Notes: a model not told the origin generated them from the letters alone. Shown: positions 1-10,803, counted from the first letter of the stretch. The stretch is 64,000 nucleotides of DNA from Actinophytocola xanthii (GCF_001921205.1 NZ_MSIE01000048.1:1-64000), one strand, 5' to 3'. Program-made: numbers and translations.

Positions 1-37
1 CATCCCCATCGTCCGCCACAACCCCTGGCTGCGCTGA
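1..37 (+). CDS. C-terminal end of an unidentified gene (cut by window edge)
   Basis: Reading from base 2, the window opens with codons for IPIVRHNPWLR followed by TGA at 35-37. A strong hairpin follows 11 bases later, as expected at the end of a transcription unit. Only about 11 residues are visible, so no function can be given. The frame choice rests on the stop and the terminator alone. Confidence 0.4.
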   Translation, partial: IPIVRHNPWLR

Positions 38-48
38 ACACGACCCCA

Positions 49-84
49 CACCTCCGGCAGGGACCTTGGACCCTGCCGGAGGTG
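49..84. terminator. Perfect 14-bp hairpin, probable intrinsic terminator
   Basis: The arms at 49-62 (CACCTCCGGCAGGG) and 71-84 are perfect reverse complements around an 8-base loop. It lies just after the stop of the truncated upstream gene and about 90 bases before devR. There is no clear T-tract, which is usual in high-GC actinobacteria. The centre also reads GGGACCTTGGACCC, which resembles a DevR box (see findings). Confidence 0.7.
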
Positions 85-176
85 TCGATCGTCCGCGTCG
101 GCGGGCCCGGTGCGGCGCTACGGTAGAGGCGAAACGTGTGACCAGGAAGCAACCGTGTTACCAGGAGGAGGCCGCT

Positions 177-824
177 GTGGCGATCAGGATCATGCTGGTC
201 GACGACCACGAGATCGTGCGTCGGGGGGTGGCCGACCTGCTCGAGGACGAGCCGGACCTCGAGATCGTCGGCGAGGCCGCCTCGGTCGCGGAAGCCCTCA
301 CCCGCGCCCCCCAGGTCAACGCGGACGTGGCGGTCCTCGACGTGCGCCTGCCCGACGGCACGGGCATCGAGCTCTGCCGCGAGCTCCGCTCGCGCCACCC
401 CCAGCTCAACTGCCTCATGCTCACCTCCTACGCCGACGACGAGGCCCTGTTCGACGCGATCATGGCCGGCGCCGCCGGCTTCGTCCTCAAGCAGGTCATC
501 GGCATGGACCTGATCAACGCCCTGCGGGTCGTCGGATCCGGCGGGAGCCTGCTCGACCCGCGCACCACCGCGTCGCTGATGAACCGCATCCGCCGGGAGC
601 GCGAGGAGCACGATCCGCTGCACACCCTCACCGAGCAGGAGCGCGCGGTCTTCGACCTCATCGGCCAGGGCATGACCAACCGCCAGATCGGCGAGAAGCT
701 CTTCCTCGCCGAGAAGACCGTCAAGAACTACGTGTCCCACCTGCTCAACAAGCTCGGCATGCAGCGCCGTACCCAGGCCGCCGTGCTCGCCGCCGAGCTG
801 CGCGCCAACAAGCACGAGGGCTGA
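177..824 (+). CDS. devR: DevR/DosR-like LuxR-family response regulator
   Basis: This is a two-component response regulator of 215 residues from the GTG at 177, which is preceded by AGGAGGAGG. An upstream in-frame extension lacks family similarity. The N-terminal receiver domain has the acidic pair DD at 9-10, the phosphoacceptor D55 in AVLDVRLPDG and the conserved Lys in GFVLKQV. The C-terminal LuxR helix-turn-helix includes LTEQERAVFDLIGQGMTN and KTVKNYVSHLLNKL. In mycobacteria DevR controls the hypoxia, NO and CO dormancy regulon. The gene converges on a DevS-like kinase 28 bases away, its probable partner. A fermentative xfp-ackA pair nearby fits an oxygen-limitation role, but this regulon membership is inference. 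Confidence 0.9.
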   Translation: MAIRIMLVDDHEIVRRGVADLLEDEPDLEIVGEAASVAEALTRAPQVNADVAVLDVRLPDGTGIELCRELRSRHPQLNCLMLTSYADDEALFDAIMAGAAGFVLKQVIGMDLINALRVVGSGGSLLDPRTTASLMNRIRREREEHDPLHTLTEQERAVFDLIGQGMTNRQIGEKLFLAEKTVKNYVSHLLNKLGMQRRTQAAVLAAELRANKHEG

Positions 825-852
825 TCAGGCAGGGCCGGTCACGCAGGGCTGG

Positions 853-2622
<1,770 letters not shown>

Positions 2623-2635
2623 CTATCGATCCCGG

Positions 2636-3748
2636 TCAAGCCGCCCCGTCGCCCCGCAGTGCCGCGCGCACCTGGCGGGCTATCTCGCTGTCCTCCCTGG
2701 CCAAGACGACGAACGTGCGCACTGCGGCGCCGGGCGCGGTGACCTCGACGTCGCCGCCGTCCCCGGTCGCGGCGCCGTTGGCGTCCTCGTCGAGCGCCAC
2801 CCCGAGGAAGCCGAGGCCGGCGGCGGCCGCCGCGCGGACCGGCGGCTGGTGCTCGCCGATCCCGCCGGTGAACACGAGCGCGTCGAGGCCGTCCATGGCC
2901 GCGGCCATACCGGCGATCTCCCGGCGCAGCCGGTGGACGTACACGTCGAACGCCGCCACCGCGTCCCGCTCCCCCGCCTCCACCCCGCGGTACACCTCAC
3001 GCAGGTCTCCGGAGCCGCCGGTCAGACCGGCGAGGCCGGACTCGGGCTCGAGCGCGTCGCCGAGCTGCTCGACGCCGAGCCCGGCGTGGCGCAACAGCCA
3101 GAGCAGCAGGCCGGGGTCCACGCTGCCCGACCGGGTGGCCATCACCAGCCCTTCCAGCGGGGTGAAGCCCATCATCGTGTCGACCGAGCGGCCGGCCCGG
3201 ACCGCCGCGAGCGAGGCGCCGGCGCCGAGGTGGCAGCTCACCACGCGCGCGTCGGCGCGGTCGAGCAGCTCGCCCGCGCGCCGAGCGGCGTGGGCATGGG
3301 ACAGACCGTGGAAGCCGAAGCGCCGTAGGCCCCACCGCCGCACCCACTCCCGGGGCAGGGCGTAGGTGGTGGCGGCGGCCGGCAGCTCCCGGTGGAAGGC
3401 GGTGTCGAAGCAGGCCACGGCCGGCACGTCCGGCAGCACCTCGGCCACGGCGTCGATCCCGGCCACGCCGCGCGGCTGGTGCAGCGGCGCCAGCTCGGTC
3501 AGCGCGGCGATCCGGTCGCGCACGTCCCCGGCGACCACCGTCGGGCCGGTCAGCTCGGCGCCGCCGTGCACGATCCGGTGGCCGACGGCGTCCACCCGGT
3601 CGAGCCCCGCCGCGAACCGCTCGATCTCCTCGGTCTCGTCCGGGCCGGACCACTGGCCGAGGTCCAGTGCGGCAACCACCTCGTCGGCCGGGTCGAGCAG
3701 CCGCAGCTTGAGGCTGGACGACCCGGCGTTCACCACCAGCACGTGCAC
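2636..3748 (-). CDS. ackA: Acetate kinase
   Basis: Acetate kinase (370 residues, GTG start) interconverts acetyl phosphate plus ADP with acetate plus ATP. The N-terminal phosphate-binding motif is VLVVNAGSSSLKLRLL. HRIVHGG, the FDTAFH loop, GFHGLSH and the ATP-site motif VFTGGIGEH are all present. The protein is somewhat shorter than the usual 390-400 residues. It begins 9 bases after the phosphoketolase stop, so the two form an operon: phosphoketolase makes acetyl phosphate from xylulose-5-P or fructose-6-P, and AckA harvests ATP from it. Location beside devRS suggests use at low oxygen. Confidence 0.93.
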   Translation of the reverse strand: MHVLVVNAGSSSLKLRLLDPADEVVAALDLGQWSGPDETEEIERFAAGLDRVDAVGHRIVHGGAELTGPTVVAGDVRDRIAALTELAPLHQPRGVAGIDAVAEVLPDVPAVACFDTAFHRELPAAATTYALPREWVRRWGLRRFGFHGLSHAHAARRAGELLDRADARVVSCHLGAGASLAAVRAGRSVDTMMGFTPLEGLVMATRSGSVDPGLLLWLLRHAGLGVEQLGDALEPESGLAGLTGGSGDLREVYRGVEAGERDAVAAFDVYVHRLRREIAGMAAAMDGLDALVFTGGIGEHQPPVRAAAAAGLGFLGVALDEDANGAATGDGGDVEVTAPGAAVRTFVVLAREDSEIARQVRAALRGDGAA

Positions 3749-3757
3749 CGCGCCGCC

Positions 3758-6125
3758 TCAGAACTGCCAGGTCCAGTCGCGGACCTCGGGCAGGTCCTCG
3801 CCGTGGTCGCGGGTCCACTGGTGGTGGCGGGTCCGCACGTCCTGCATCCGCTGGCGTAGCAGCGCGGTCCTGGCGCCGAGGTCCGGGACCCGGTCCAGCA
3901 CGTCGATCACCAGCTGGAACCGGTCCATGTCGTTCATCACCAGCATGTCGAACGGCGTGGTCGTGGTGCCCTCCTCCTTGTATCCGCGCACGTGGAGGTT
4001 GCCGTGGTTGGTTCGCCGGTAGGTGAGGCGGTGGATGAGCCAGGGGTAGCCGTGGTAGGCGAAGATCACCGGCCGGTCGGTGGTGAACATCGCGTCGAAC
4101 TCGCGGTCGGTCATCCCGTGCGGATGCTCGGTGTGCGGCTGCAGGCGCATCAGGTCGACCACGTTGACCACGCGGATCCGCAGCTCGGGCAGATGCTCGC
4201 GGAGCAGGGAGGTCGCTGCCATCACCTCGAGCGTCGGGGCGTCGCCGGCGCAGGCCAGCACCACGTCGGGCTGCCCGTCCTGCTCGTTGCCGGCCCACTC
4301 CCAGATTCCCGCGCCCCGGGTGCAGTGCAGCACCGCCTCGTCCAGCGGCAGCCAGTCCGGCGTCTCGTTCTTCCCGGCAACGACCACGTTGACGTAGTCC
4401 CGGCTGCGCAGGCAGTGGTCGCCCACCGAGAGCAGCGTGTTGGTGTCCGGCGGCAGGTACACCCGGATCACCTCGGCCTTCTTGTTCATCACGTGGTCGA
4501 TGAAACCGGGGTCCTGGTGGGAGAAGCCGTTGTGGTCCTGGCGCCACACGTGCGAGGTGAGCAGGTAGTTCAGCGAGGCGATGGGCCGGCGCCAGGCCAG
4601 CCGCTTGCTGGTCTTGAGCCACTTGGCGTGCTGGTTGAACATCGAGTCGACGATGTGGATGAACGCCTCGTAGCAGGAGAACAGGCCGTGCCGGCCGGTC
4701 AGCAGGTAGCCCTCCAGCCAGCCCTGCACAGGTGCTCGGAGAGCACCTGTACCACCCGGCCGTCGCGCACCAGGTGCTGGTCGACCGGCAGCGACTCGCC
4801 CTGCCACTGCTTCCCGGTGACCTCGTAGACCGCGTCGAGGCGGTTGGAGGCCGTCTCGTCCGGACCGAAGATCCGGAAGTTGCGGGCGTCGGCGTTGCGC
4901 CGCACGACCTCCCGAAGGAACCGGCCGAGCCCCCTGGTCGGCTCCGAGGTCGTCGCCCCGTGCGCACCGACCTCGACGGCGAACTCGCGGAAGTCCGGCA
5001 GCGAGAGCGGCCGGAGCACGATCCCGCCGTTGGCGTGCGGGTTGCACCCCATCCGGCGGTCCCCCTCGGGTGCCTGGTCCACCAGCTCCGGGAGCGGCCG
5101 GCCGGCCTCGTCGAAGAGCTCGTCGGGCCGGTAGGAGCGCAGCCACTGCTCGAGCAGCGCGAAGTGCTCCGGGTTCTCCCGGACCGTCGACAGTGGAACC
5201 TGGTGCGCGCGCCAGGTGTCGGTGACCTGCACGCCGTCCACCTGGTCCGGGCCGGTCCAGCCCTTGGGCGAGCGGAGCACGATCATCGGCCAGCGCGGGC
5301 GCGCGCCGTCGCCGGAGCGGGCCGCCCGCTGGATCTCGGCGATCTCGTCGAAGACCTCGTCCAGCGTGGCCGCCATGTCCCGGTGCATCTGCTCGGGGTC
5401 GGACCCGGTGACGTAGCGCGGCGAGTAGCCGTACCCGCGCAGCAGTGCGTCCAGTTCCTCCTGGGGGATCCGGGCGAGCACGGTTGGGTTGGCGATCTTG
5501 TACCCGTTCAGGTGGAGGATTGGCAGCACCGCGCCGTCGTGCACGGGGTCGAGGAACTTGTTCGCGTGCCAGCTGGTGGCCAGCGGCCCGGTCTCGGCCT
5601 CGCCGTCGCCGACGACGCAGGCAACCACGAGATCGGGGTTGTCGAACACGGCGCCGTAGGCGTGGGCGAGCGAGTACCCCAGCTCGCCGCCCTCGTGGAT
5701 CGAGCCCGGCACCTCCGGGGCGACGTGGCTCGGCACTCCGCCGGGGAAGGAGAACTGGCGGAACAGGGCACGCATGCCGTCCTCGTCCCGGCTGACGTCG
5801 GGGTAGGCCTCCGAGTAGCTGCCCTCGAGCCAGGTGTTGGCCAGCAGCCCTGGCCCGCCGTGGCCGGGTCCGGTGACGTACACGACGCTGAGGTCGCGCT
5901 CCCGGATCAGCCGGTTGAGGTGGGCGTAGACGAAGTTGAGCCCGGGGTGGTGCCCCAGTGGCCGAGCAACCGGGGCTTGATGTGCTCGACCCGCAGCGGC
6001 TCGCGCAGCATCGGGTTGTCCAACAGATAGATCTGTCCGACCGACAGGTAGTTCGCCGCCCGCCAGTAGGAGTCGATCCGCTGGAGGACCCCCTGGTCCT
6101 GTGTCGCCACCGCCGCCTCGCTCAT
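3758..6125 (-). pseudogene. xfp: Phosphoketolase (xfp) with two frameshifts
   Basis: The encoded protein is a thiamine-diphosphate phosphoketolase that splits xylulose-5-P or fructose-6-P to acetyl phosphate. Three successive frames cover it. The first runs from [12 protein letters not shown] at 6125 to [10 protein letters not shown]. The second runs from [10 protein letters not shown] through the ThDP-site region [15 protein letters not shown] to VLSEHLC. The third runs from [16 protein letters not shown] to the end at 3758. Near 5940, GGGCTCAAC needs one more C to read PGLNF. Near 4726, TGTGCAGGG needs one more C to read LCQGW. Repaired, the protein would be about 789 residues, normal for Xfp, with no other damage seen. 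It is either a recent pseudogene or two sequencing errors. It is the first gene of the xfp-ackA unit. Confidence 0.9.
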
Positions 6126-6298
6126 GTGTCGTCCCTTCCTCGTCGGCCCGCGACCATGTCCCGGTACCGATCAAGACGTTCCCATCGTCGCTGGCTTCAT
6201 GCCACCGCGCTCGGGCCCGGACAGACAGGACCTTCGACTCTCCCCCGCAGGGGTGGCGCGGGCCCCGTTCCCGCCATCGGTGTGCCGACAATGGCCCC

Positions 6299-7564
6299 GT
6301 GTCGTCGAACTCCCACCTCGCCGCCCGGATGCTCGGCGACCGCTACCGCCTCGGCGCGGTACTGGGCCGGGGCGGCTCGGCCACCGTGTACGCGGCGACC
6401 GACGTCCTGCTCGGGCGGGAGGTCGCGGTGAAGGTCTGCCACCCCGCGGGCGACCCCACGCACCCGCACCGGTTCGCCGCGGAGGCACGCCTGCTCGCGT
6501 CGCTGTCCCACCCCGGACTGGTCCCGGTGCACGACGTCTGCCTGGAGGGGGACCAGCCCTACCTGGTGATGCGGCTGGTCCGCGGCAGGACGCTGCGCGA
6601 CCTGCTCGACGACGGCCCGCTCGAGCCCGCGGTGGTCGCCCGGCACGGCGCTCGGTTGGCCGGTGCGCTCGCGCACGTCCACGCCCACCACATCGCCCAC
6701 CGCGACCTCAAGCCGGCCAACGTGCTGGTGGACGAGTCCGGTGACTGCTACCTCGCCGATTTCGGCATCGCCAGGGCGGTGGGCGCCCCGCACCTGACCG
6801 TCAGCGGGGAGCTGGTCGGCACGGCCGCCTACCTCGCCCCCGAACAGGTGACCGACACCGAGACCGGCCCACCGGCGGACGTCTACTCCCTGGGGCTGGT
6901 CCTGCTGGAGTGCCTCACCGGGCGGCCGGAGTTCACCGGGACCACCGTGGAGGCCGCGTTCGCCCGGCTCACCCGCGAGCCCAGGATCCCCGACCACGTC
7001 CCGCCGGCCTGGCGCTCGGCCCTGCGCGCGATGACGGCGACCGAGCCGGGACGCAGGCCCGGCGCCGCCCGCTGCGCCGAGCTCCTCGCCGCGATCGCCG
7101 CGGGTGCGGAGTCGAGGCCGAGCCGGCCGGAGCGGGCACGGCTTCGGCCGGCGCACGCCGGCCTGCTGGCACTCGTCGCGACGATCGCGTCGCTGGTCGC
7201 CGCCGGGTCGCCGGCCGTTCCCAGCCGCCCGGTGGCCGAACCGCCGCCGGTGGGCGGCGCGCCGTCGGGCCGGGAGCGTGCCGCCGACCGCGCCCCGACC
7301 GCGGGTGAGCAAGCGCCAGGCACCGGCACCACCGGCCCGGTGCCGCCCGGCACCGGGTCCATCCCACCGCCCATCCCACCGCCCCCCGCCGGAAGCGGCG
7401 GTGGCAGCGGCGAGCCGGCCAAGCCGGCCGAGCCGTCCCGGGGACCCGGCACCACCAACCAGGCCGGGAACGGCAAGGCGAAGACCAAGGCGAAGACGAA
7501 AACCGCGACGAAGAACAAGGCGAAGACCAAGGGGAACGGGAAGACGAAGGCGCGGGGCGGCTGA
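6299..7564 (+). CDS. PknB-like membrane Ser/Thr protein kinase with Lys-rich C-terminal tail
   Basis: This Hanks-type kinase has 421 residues from the GTG at 6299. The upstream extension is Arg/Pro-rich and unlike the family. The kinase domain occupies about residues 12-275, with [12 protein letters not shown] (P-loop), VAVKVC (catalytic Lys), [11 protein letters not shown] (catalytic loop), DFGIARA and AYLAPEQ. A single hydrophobic segment near 290-310 ([15 protein letters not shown]) is followed by a Pro/Gly/Ser-rich region. The last 35 or so residues are almost only K, T, G, A and N (for example [20 protein letters not shown]). No PASTA repeats are present. If the single segment spans the membrane, the basic tail is outside the cell, where it could touch anionic wall polymers. 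This is inference. The substrate is unknown. Confidence 0.9.
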   Translation: MSSNSHLAARMLGDRYRLGAVLGRGGSATVYAATDVLLGREVAVKVCHPAGDPTHPHRFAAEARLLASLSHPGLVPVHDVCLEGDQPYLVMRLVRGRTLRDLLDDGPLEPAVVARHGARLAGALAHVHAHHIAHRDLKPANVLVDESGDCYLADFGIARAVGAPHLTVSGELVGTAAYLAPEQVTDTETGPPADVYSLGLVLLECLTGRPEFTGTTVEAAFARLTREPRIPDHVPPAWRSALRAMTATEPGRRPGAARCAELLAAIAAGAESRPSRPERARLRPAHAGLLALVATIASLVAAGSPAVPSRPVAEPPPVGGAPSGRERAADRAPTAGEQAPGTGTTGPVPPGTGSIPPPIPPPPAGSGGGSGEPAKPAEPSRGPGTTNQAGNGKAKTKAKTKTATKNKAKTKGNGKTKARGG

Positions 7565-7575
7565 CCGCCCCGCGC
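7550..7575. terminator. Hairpin overlapping the kinase stop codon
   Basis: Perfect 11-bp arms (GCGCGGGGCGG at 7550-7560 and its complement at 7565-7575) flank the loop CTGA, which contains the kinase TGA stop. It is probably the terminator of the kinase gene and may also serve the leftward operon that ends nearby. Confidence 0.65.
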
Positions 7576-7619
7576 CGACACCGTCAGGCAACCGCGCGAC
7601 CGGGTCGAAGACCGACCGC

Positions 7620-7885
7620 ACGCACCCGTCCTTCTTGTGCGGGGTTGGTGTTTCGTGTTGTCCAGCACCTGCCGCAGCTGATGAACGAGGCGACGACCAC
7701 CCGGCCGCCCACCCTGTGCCGGCCGGCCTCCATAGCCGGGATGTACCCGCCGATCAGGTGCAGGTCCGACCGCAGGTCGTGCTCAGCCCGACCCGCAGGA
7801 TCACGTCCTGGTCGTTGCGGATCGCCGGGTCCGGCACGGTCTCGGTGGACAGCTTGTTCACGCCCTGCCAGCAGAGTGCTCTCAC
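7620..7885 (-). pseudogene. Shredded zinc-dependent alcohol dehydrogenase remnant
   Basis: A GTG at 7885 overlaps the stop of the SRPBCC gene (GTGA) and starts RALCWQGVNKLSTETVPDP...GLSTTCG, the N-terminus of a zinc-dependent medium-chain dehydrogenase. One missing base then shifts the frame to SDLHLIGGYIPAMEAG. The segment that should carry GHE and the start of the fold is absent. RHRVGGRVVVASFISCGRCW follows, another gap removes the structural-zinc cysteines, and a piece resembling DNTNTNPAQE ends it. Only about 80 of roughly 380 residues remain, in pieces. This is real decay by several deletions. An SRPBCC-dehydrogenase pairing is common in actinobacteria, so this was probably the third gene of the operon. 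Confidence 0.75.
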
Positions 7886-8385
7886 AGTCGTCCCTCCCCA
7901 CCCGCGCGCCGGGGGGCGAAGCGCGGCAGCGCGCCGCCGGGCGTCGGCTTGCCGGTGGTCGGCGCGTCCGGCTCGATCACCTCGCCGGTCTCGATCCTCG
8001 ACTTCACGTCGCGCAGCATCCGGCGCAGCTCCTGGTGGGGGTCGTCGCCGCGCAGCCGGGACGCCACGCCGCCGTCGGCGTGTGGTATCCGGGCCGCGAG
8101 CTCGGTCCCGCGTTCGCCGGGAGCCGGCGTCAGCCGGGTCTCCACGCCCGGACCCAGGTCGGGCAGGGCCTCCGCGACCTGGTCGTGCGGCGCGTTCACG
8201 GTGACCACCAGCCACCGCGGCTCCTCGGTGGGCCGCTCCGCCCCGTTCTCCGCCGTCCGGTCACCGAGCGTCCGCCGCTCACCCCCCTGCCGCTTCGCGC
8301 CGACTCTCCTGGCGACGGCCCGTCCCGCGGCGATCCCCGCGGCGACCCCCGCGGCGACCAGGGCTCCCGTACGCAACACGCTCAT
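7882..8385 (-). CDS. SRPBCC-like protein with N-terminal membrane anchor
   Basis: This protein has 167 residues. The N-terminus MSVLRTGALVAAGVAAGIAAG is a hydrophobic, Ala/Gly-rich segment followed by basic residues, suggesting a membrane anchor with the rest in the cytoplasm. The body (about 55-150) contains RWLVVTVNAPHDQVAEALPDL, and its end RMLRDVKSRIETGEV matches the closing helix of the SRPBCC/polyketide-cyclase-like proteins often found beside zinc alcohol dehydrogenases. The ligand is unknown. Its start overlaps the hemerythrin gene stop (ATGA) and its stop overlaps the dehydrogenase remnant, so all three belonged to one operon. Confidence 0.75.
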   Translation of the reverse strand: MSVLRTGALVAAGVAAGIAAGRAVARRVGAKRQGGERRTLGDRTAENGAERPTEEPRWLVVTVNAPHDQVAEALPDLGPGVETRLTPAPGERGTELAARIPHADGGVASRLRGDDPHQELRRMLRDVKSRIETGEVIEPDAPTTGKPTPGGALPRFAPRRAGGEGRL

Positions 8386-9080
8386 GTCCGGCTCTCCTTA
8401 CCGATGGCCTTGCCGGCCAGGTCCTTGGTTCGGTCGAACAGCGAGAGCAGCGGGCCGACGAGCGCGTTGCGAGTGGCCGACTCGACACCGGCGTGGGGGT
8501 GGGTCGGCGCGGCCGCCTCGGCGGCCCGCACCAGCGGAACCAACGCCCTGAGCTCGACCGCGGGCACCTGCTCCCGCAGCCGCGCGAACTCGTGGGTCTC
8601 CTCGTTCCGCGCGTGCTCGAGCACCTCATCGCGCAGCCGCGCGAGGACGGCGGAGAACTCGGGCGAGGCGGGCCCGAGCTTCTCCAGCGCCGCCAGCGTC
8701 CGCTTGGCCGTGTGCTCCTCGGCCAGCCGCTCGTCGATGACCGCACGACCCGAGCGCAGCGTCACCCGGGCAAGCGGGTGGACGAGCTGCTCCTCGGCGG
8801 TCTCGTGCACGGCCAGCAGCCGCACCAGGCGTTCGAACGCCTCCCGCCGCACGGTCCCGTCGCCGCGCTCCACCTCGTCGAAGAGTGCGGCGATGGCCCG
8901 GTGCTGGTCGGTCAGCAGATCGACGACGTCCCGGCCGCTCCCGGGTTCGTCGCTCTCGTCATCGCCGTCCTCGTCCCCGGCCTGCCGCTCCGCCACGCGA
9001 CGCTCGGCCTGCTCGCCTTCCTCCCGGCCGCCCTCGGCCGGCTCCTCGGGGTGCGGGGTACGACCGCGGTCCTCGGTCAT
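8382..9080 (-). CDS. Hemerythrin HHE-domain protein
   Basis: This protein has 232 residues from the ATG at 9080, preceded by GGAGG at 9087-9091. An upstream in-frame Met at 9197 lacks a ribosome-binding site. The first 60 residues are acidic and low-complexity (HPEEPAEGGREEGEQAER). The HHE cation-binding domain follows at about 65-175, with LLTDQHRAIAALFDEV, AVHETAEEQLVHP, EEHTAKRTLAAL and VLEHARNEETHEF. These supply the His and Glu residues of a di-iron site. Likely roles are O2, NO or peroxide sensing or iron storage; the sequence does not decide. It is the first gene of a three-gene operon. Confidence 0.85.
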   Translation of the reverse strand: MTEDRGRTPHPEEPAEGGREEGEQAERRVAERQAGDEDGDDESDEPGSGRDVVDLLTDQHRAIAALFDEVERGDGTVRREAFERLVRLLAVHETAEEQLVHPLARVTLRSGRAVIDERLAEEHTAKRTLAALEKLGPASPEFSAVLARLRDEVLEHARNEETHEFARLREQVPAVELRALVPLVRAAEAAAPTHPHAGVESATRNALVGPLLSLFDRTKDLAGKAIGKESRT

Positions 9081-9190
9081 CGCTGTCCTCCATTCCGTCT
9101 CGACTCGCCGGTCGGGTGCCCGCTTAGGGCCGAACGAACCCCGGCGGGTGCCCGCTGTTTCCCCGCGGCGCCCGGTGGTACCTGGTTGCG

Positions 9191-10795
9191 GTGACAAAGC
9201 AGACCCGTGAGCTCCGGCGCCTCGCCGAGGAGAATTTCGGCTGGTCCACGCTGCGCGCCGACCAGGTCCGTGCCATGGAGCAGGTGATGTCCGGGCACGA
9301 CGTGTTGGCCGTGCTGCCGACCGGAGCCGGCAAGTCGGCGATCTACCAGGTGCCCGCGCTCCTACTGGAGGGCACGACCGTGGTCGTCTCGCCGCTGATC
9401 GCCCTGCAGCATGACCAGATCGAGGGTCTTGCCGACACCGCCGCGCCCGAGGCCGTCGCGCTCAACTCGACTCTGCGCGAGGGTGAGCGCGACCAGGTGT
9501 GGGAGGCCGTGCGCGAGGGCGCGGCCGAGTACCTGTTCCTCTCCCCCGAGCAGTTGGCCGACGACGAACGGCTCGCCGCGCTGGCCGAGCTCGACATCGA
9601 CCTGTTCGTCGTGGACGAGGCGCACTGCGTCTCGGGCTGGGGACACGACTTCCGCCCCGACTACCTGCGGCTGGGATCGGTGATCGAGCGCCTCGGCCAC
9701 CCGAGGGTGATCGCGCTGACGGCGACCGCGGCGCCTCCCGTCCGTGCCGACATCGCCGACCGGCTCGGGCTGCGCGACCACCGGGAGGTCATCGCGAGCT
9801 TCGACCGGCCGAACCTGCACCTGTCCGTGGAGCGGTTCACCTCCGACGCCGACAAGCGGTCAGCCGTGCTCGACCGGGTGCGGACCTGGGCGGGCCGGAC
9901 CGGGCTGGTCTACGTCGCCAGCCGCCGGGACGCCGACGACCTCGCCGAGGAGCTCGTGCGGTCCGGGGCGCGCGCCGCCGGGTACCACGCGGGCATGAAG
10001 GCGGCCGACCGGGAGCGGGTGCACCAGGACTTCCTGGCCGGCGAGCTCGACGTGGTCGTGGCGACGTCCGCGTTCGGGATGGGGATCGACAAGCCGGACG
10101 TGCGGTTCGTCCTGCACGCCTCGGTGCCCGACTCGCTGGACGCGTACTACCAGCAGATCGGCCGGGCGGGCCGGGACGACGACCCGGCCGAGATCATCCT
10201 GTACTACCGACCGGAGGACCTCGGCCTGCAGCGGTTCCTCACCAGCAGCGCACCCCCGGAGGACACCCTGCGCGAGGTGGTGGCCGCAGCGGCCGGCGGG
10301 CCGGCCGGCGGCGTCAGGCCGGAGTCCGGTGCCCGGTACACCAGGGCGGTGAACCTGCTGGAGCAGGCCGGCGCGGTGGCCGTCGACGACGGGCTGGTCC
10401 GGTTCGTCACCGACAGCTCTCCCGAACGGGCCGTCGCCGACGCGGTCGAGGTCGCCGAGAGCCACCAGCGGATGGTCCGCTCGCGGCTGGAGATGATGCG
10501 CGGCTACGCCGAGACGACCGGCTGCCGCCGGCAGTTCCTGCTCGGCTACTACGGCGAGGAGCTGGCCGACCCCTGCGGCAACTGCGACACCTGCGACGCG
10601 GGCACAGCCGAGCGCCAGGTCCCCGGAACCACGGACTTCGCCCGCGACGAGGTGGTGGCACACCAGGAGTGGGGCCGCGGCGTCGTGATGTCGGTCGAGC
10701 AGGACCGCCTGACCGTCCTGTTCGACCAGGTCGGCTACAAGACCCTGTCCCTCGCCGCCGTCCTGGAGAACGACCTCCTGTCCACCCCCGCCTGA
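9191..10795 (+). CDS. recQ: RecQ-family ATP-dependent DNA helicase
   Basis: Superfamily 2 helicase of 534 residues (GTG start). Motif 0 FGWSTLRADQ, motif I VLPTGAGKS, motif II VVDEAHCVSGWGHDFRPDY, motif III ALTATAAP, motif V ATSAFGMGIDKPDVRFV and motif VI QIGRAGRDD are in order. The zinc-binding subdomain follows near residues 440-475 (CRRQFLLGYYGEELADPCGNCDTCD). The C-terminus is short and lacks a clear HRDC domain, so this is one of the compact actinobacterial RecQs. It should unwind 3'-tailed DNA in repair and recombination. It stands alone, with a hairpin separating it from the convergent glycosyltransferase gene. Confidence 0.92.
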   Translation: MTKQTRELRRLAEENFGWSTLRADQVRAMEQVMSGHDVLAVLPTGAGKSAIYQVPALLLEGTTVVVSPLIALQHDQIEGLADTAAPEAVALNSTLREGERDQVWEAVREGAAEYLFLSPEQLADDERLAALAELDIDLFVVDEAHCVSGWGHDFRPDYLRLGSVIERLGHPRVIALTATAAPPVRADIADRLGLRDHREVIASFDRPNLHLSVERFTSDADKRSAVLDRVRTWAGRTGLVYVASRRDADDLAEELVRSGARAAGYHAGMKAADRERVHQDFLAGELDVVVATSAFGMGIDKPDVRFVLHASVPDSLDAYYQQIGRAGRDDDPAEIILYYRPEDLGLQRFLTSSAPPEDTLREVVAAAAGGPAGGVRPESGARYTRAVNLLEQAGAVAVDDGLVRFVTDSSPERAVADAVEVAESHQRMVRSRLEMMRGYAETTGCRRQFLLGYYGEELADPCGNCDTCDAGTAERQVPGTTDFARDEVVAHQEWGRGVVMSVEQDRLTVLFDQVGYKTLSLAAVLENDLLSTPA

Positions 10796-10803
10796 AACCG
10801 CCC

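Noticed and set aside
2997-4967. 656-codon minus-strand frame through ackA and xfp
   Set aside because: It contains scraps of ackA and xfp in a wrong frame and Arg/Pro/Ala-rich sequence. The real genes are in the other frames.
7480-7560. Repeated AAGACCAAGGCGAAGA-like units as a possible CRISPR or DNA repeat
   Set aside because: The repeat is in frame and encodes the Lys/Thr-rich kinase tail. There are no spacers.
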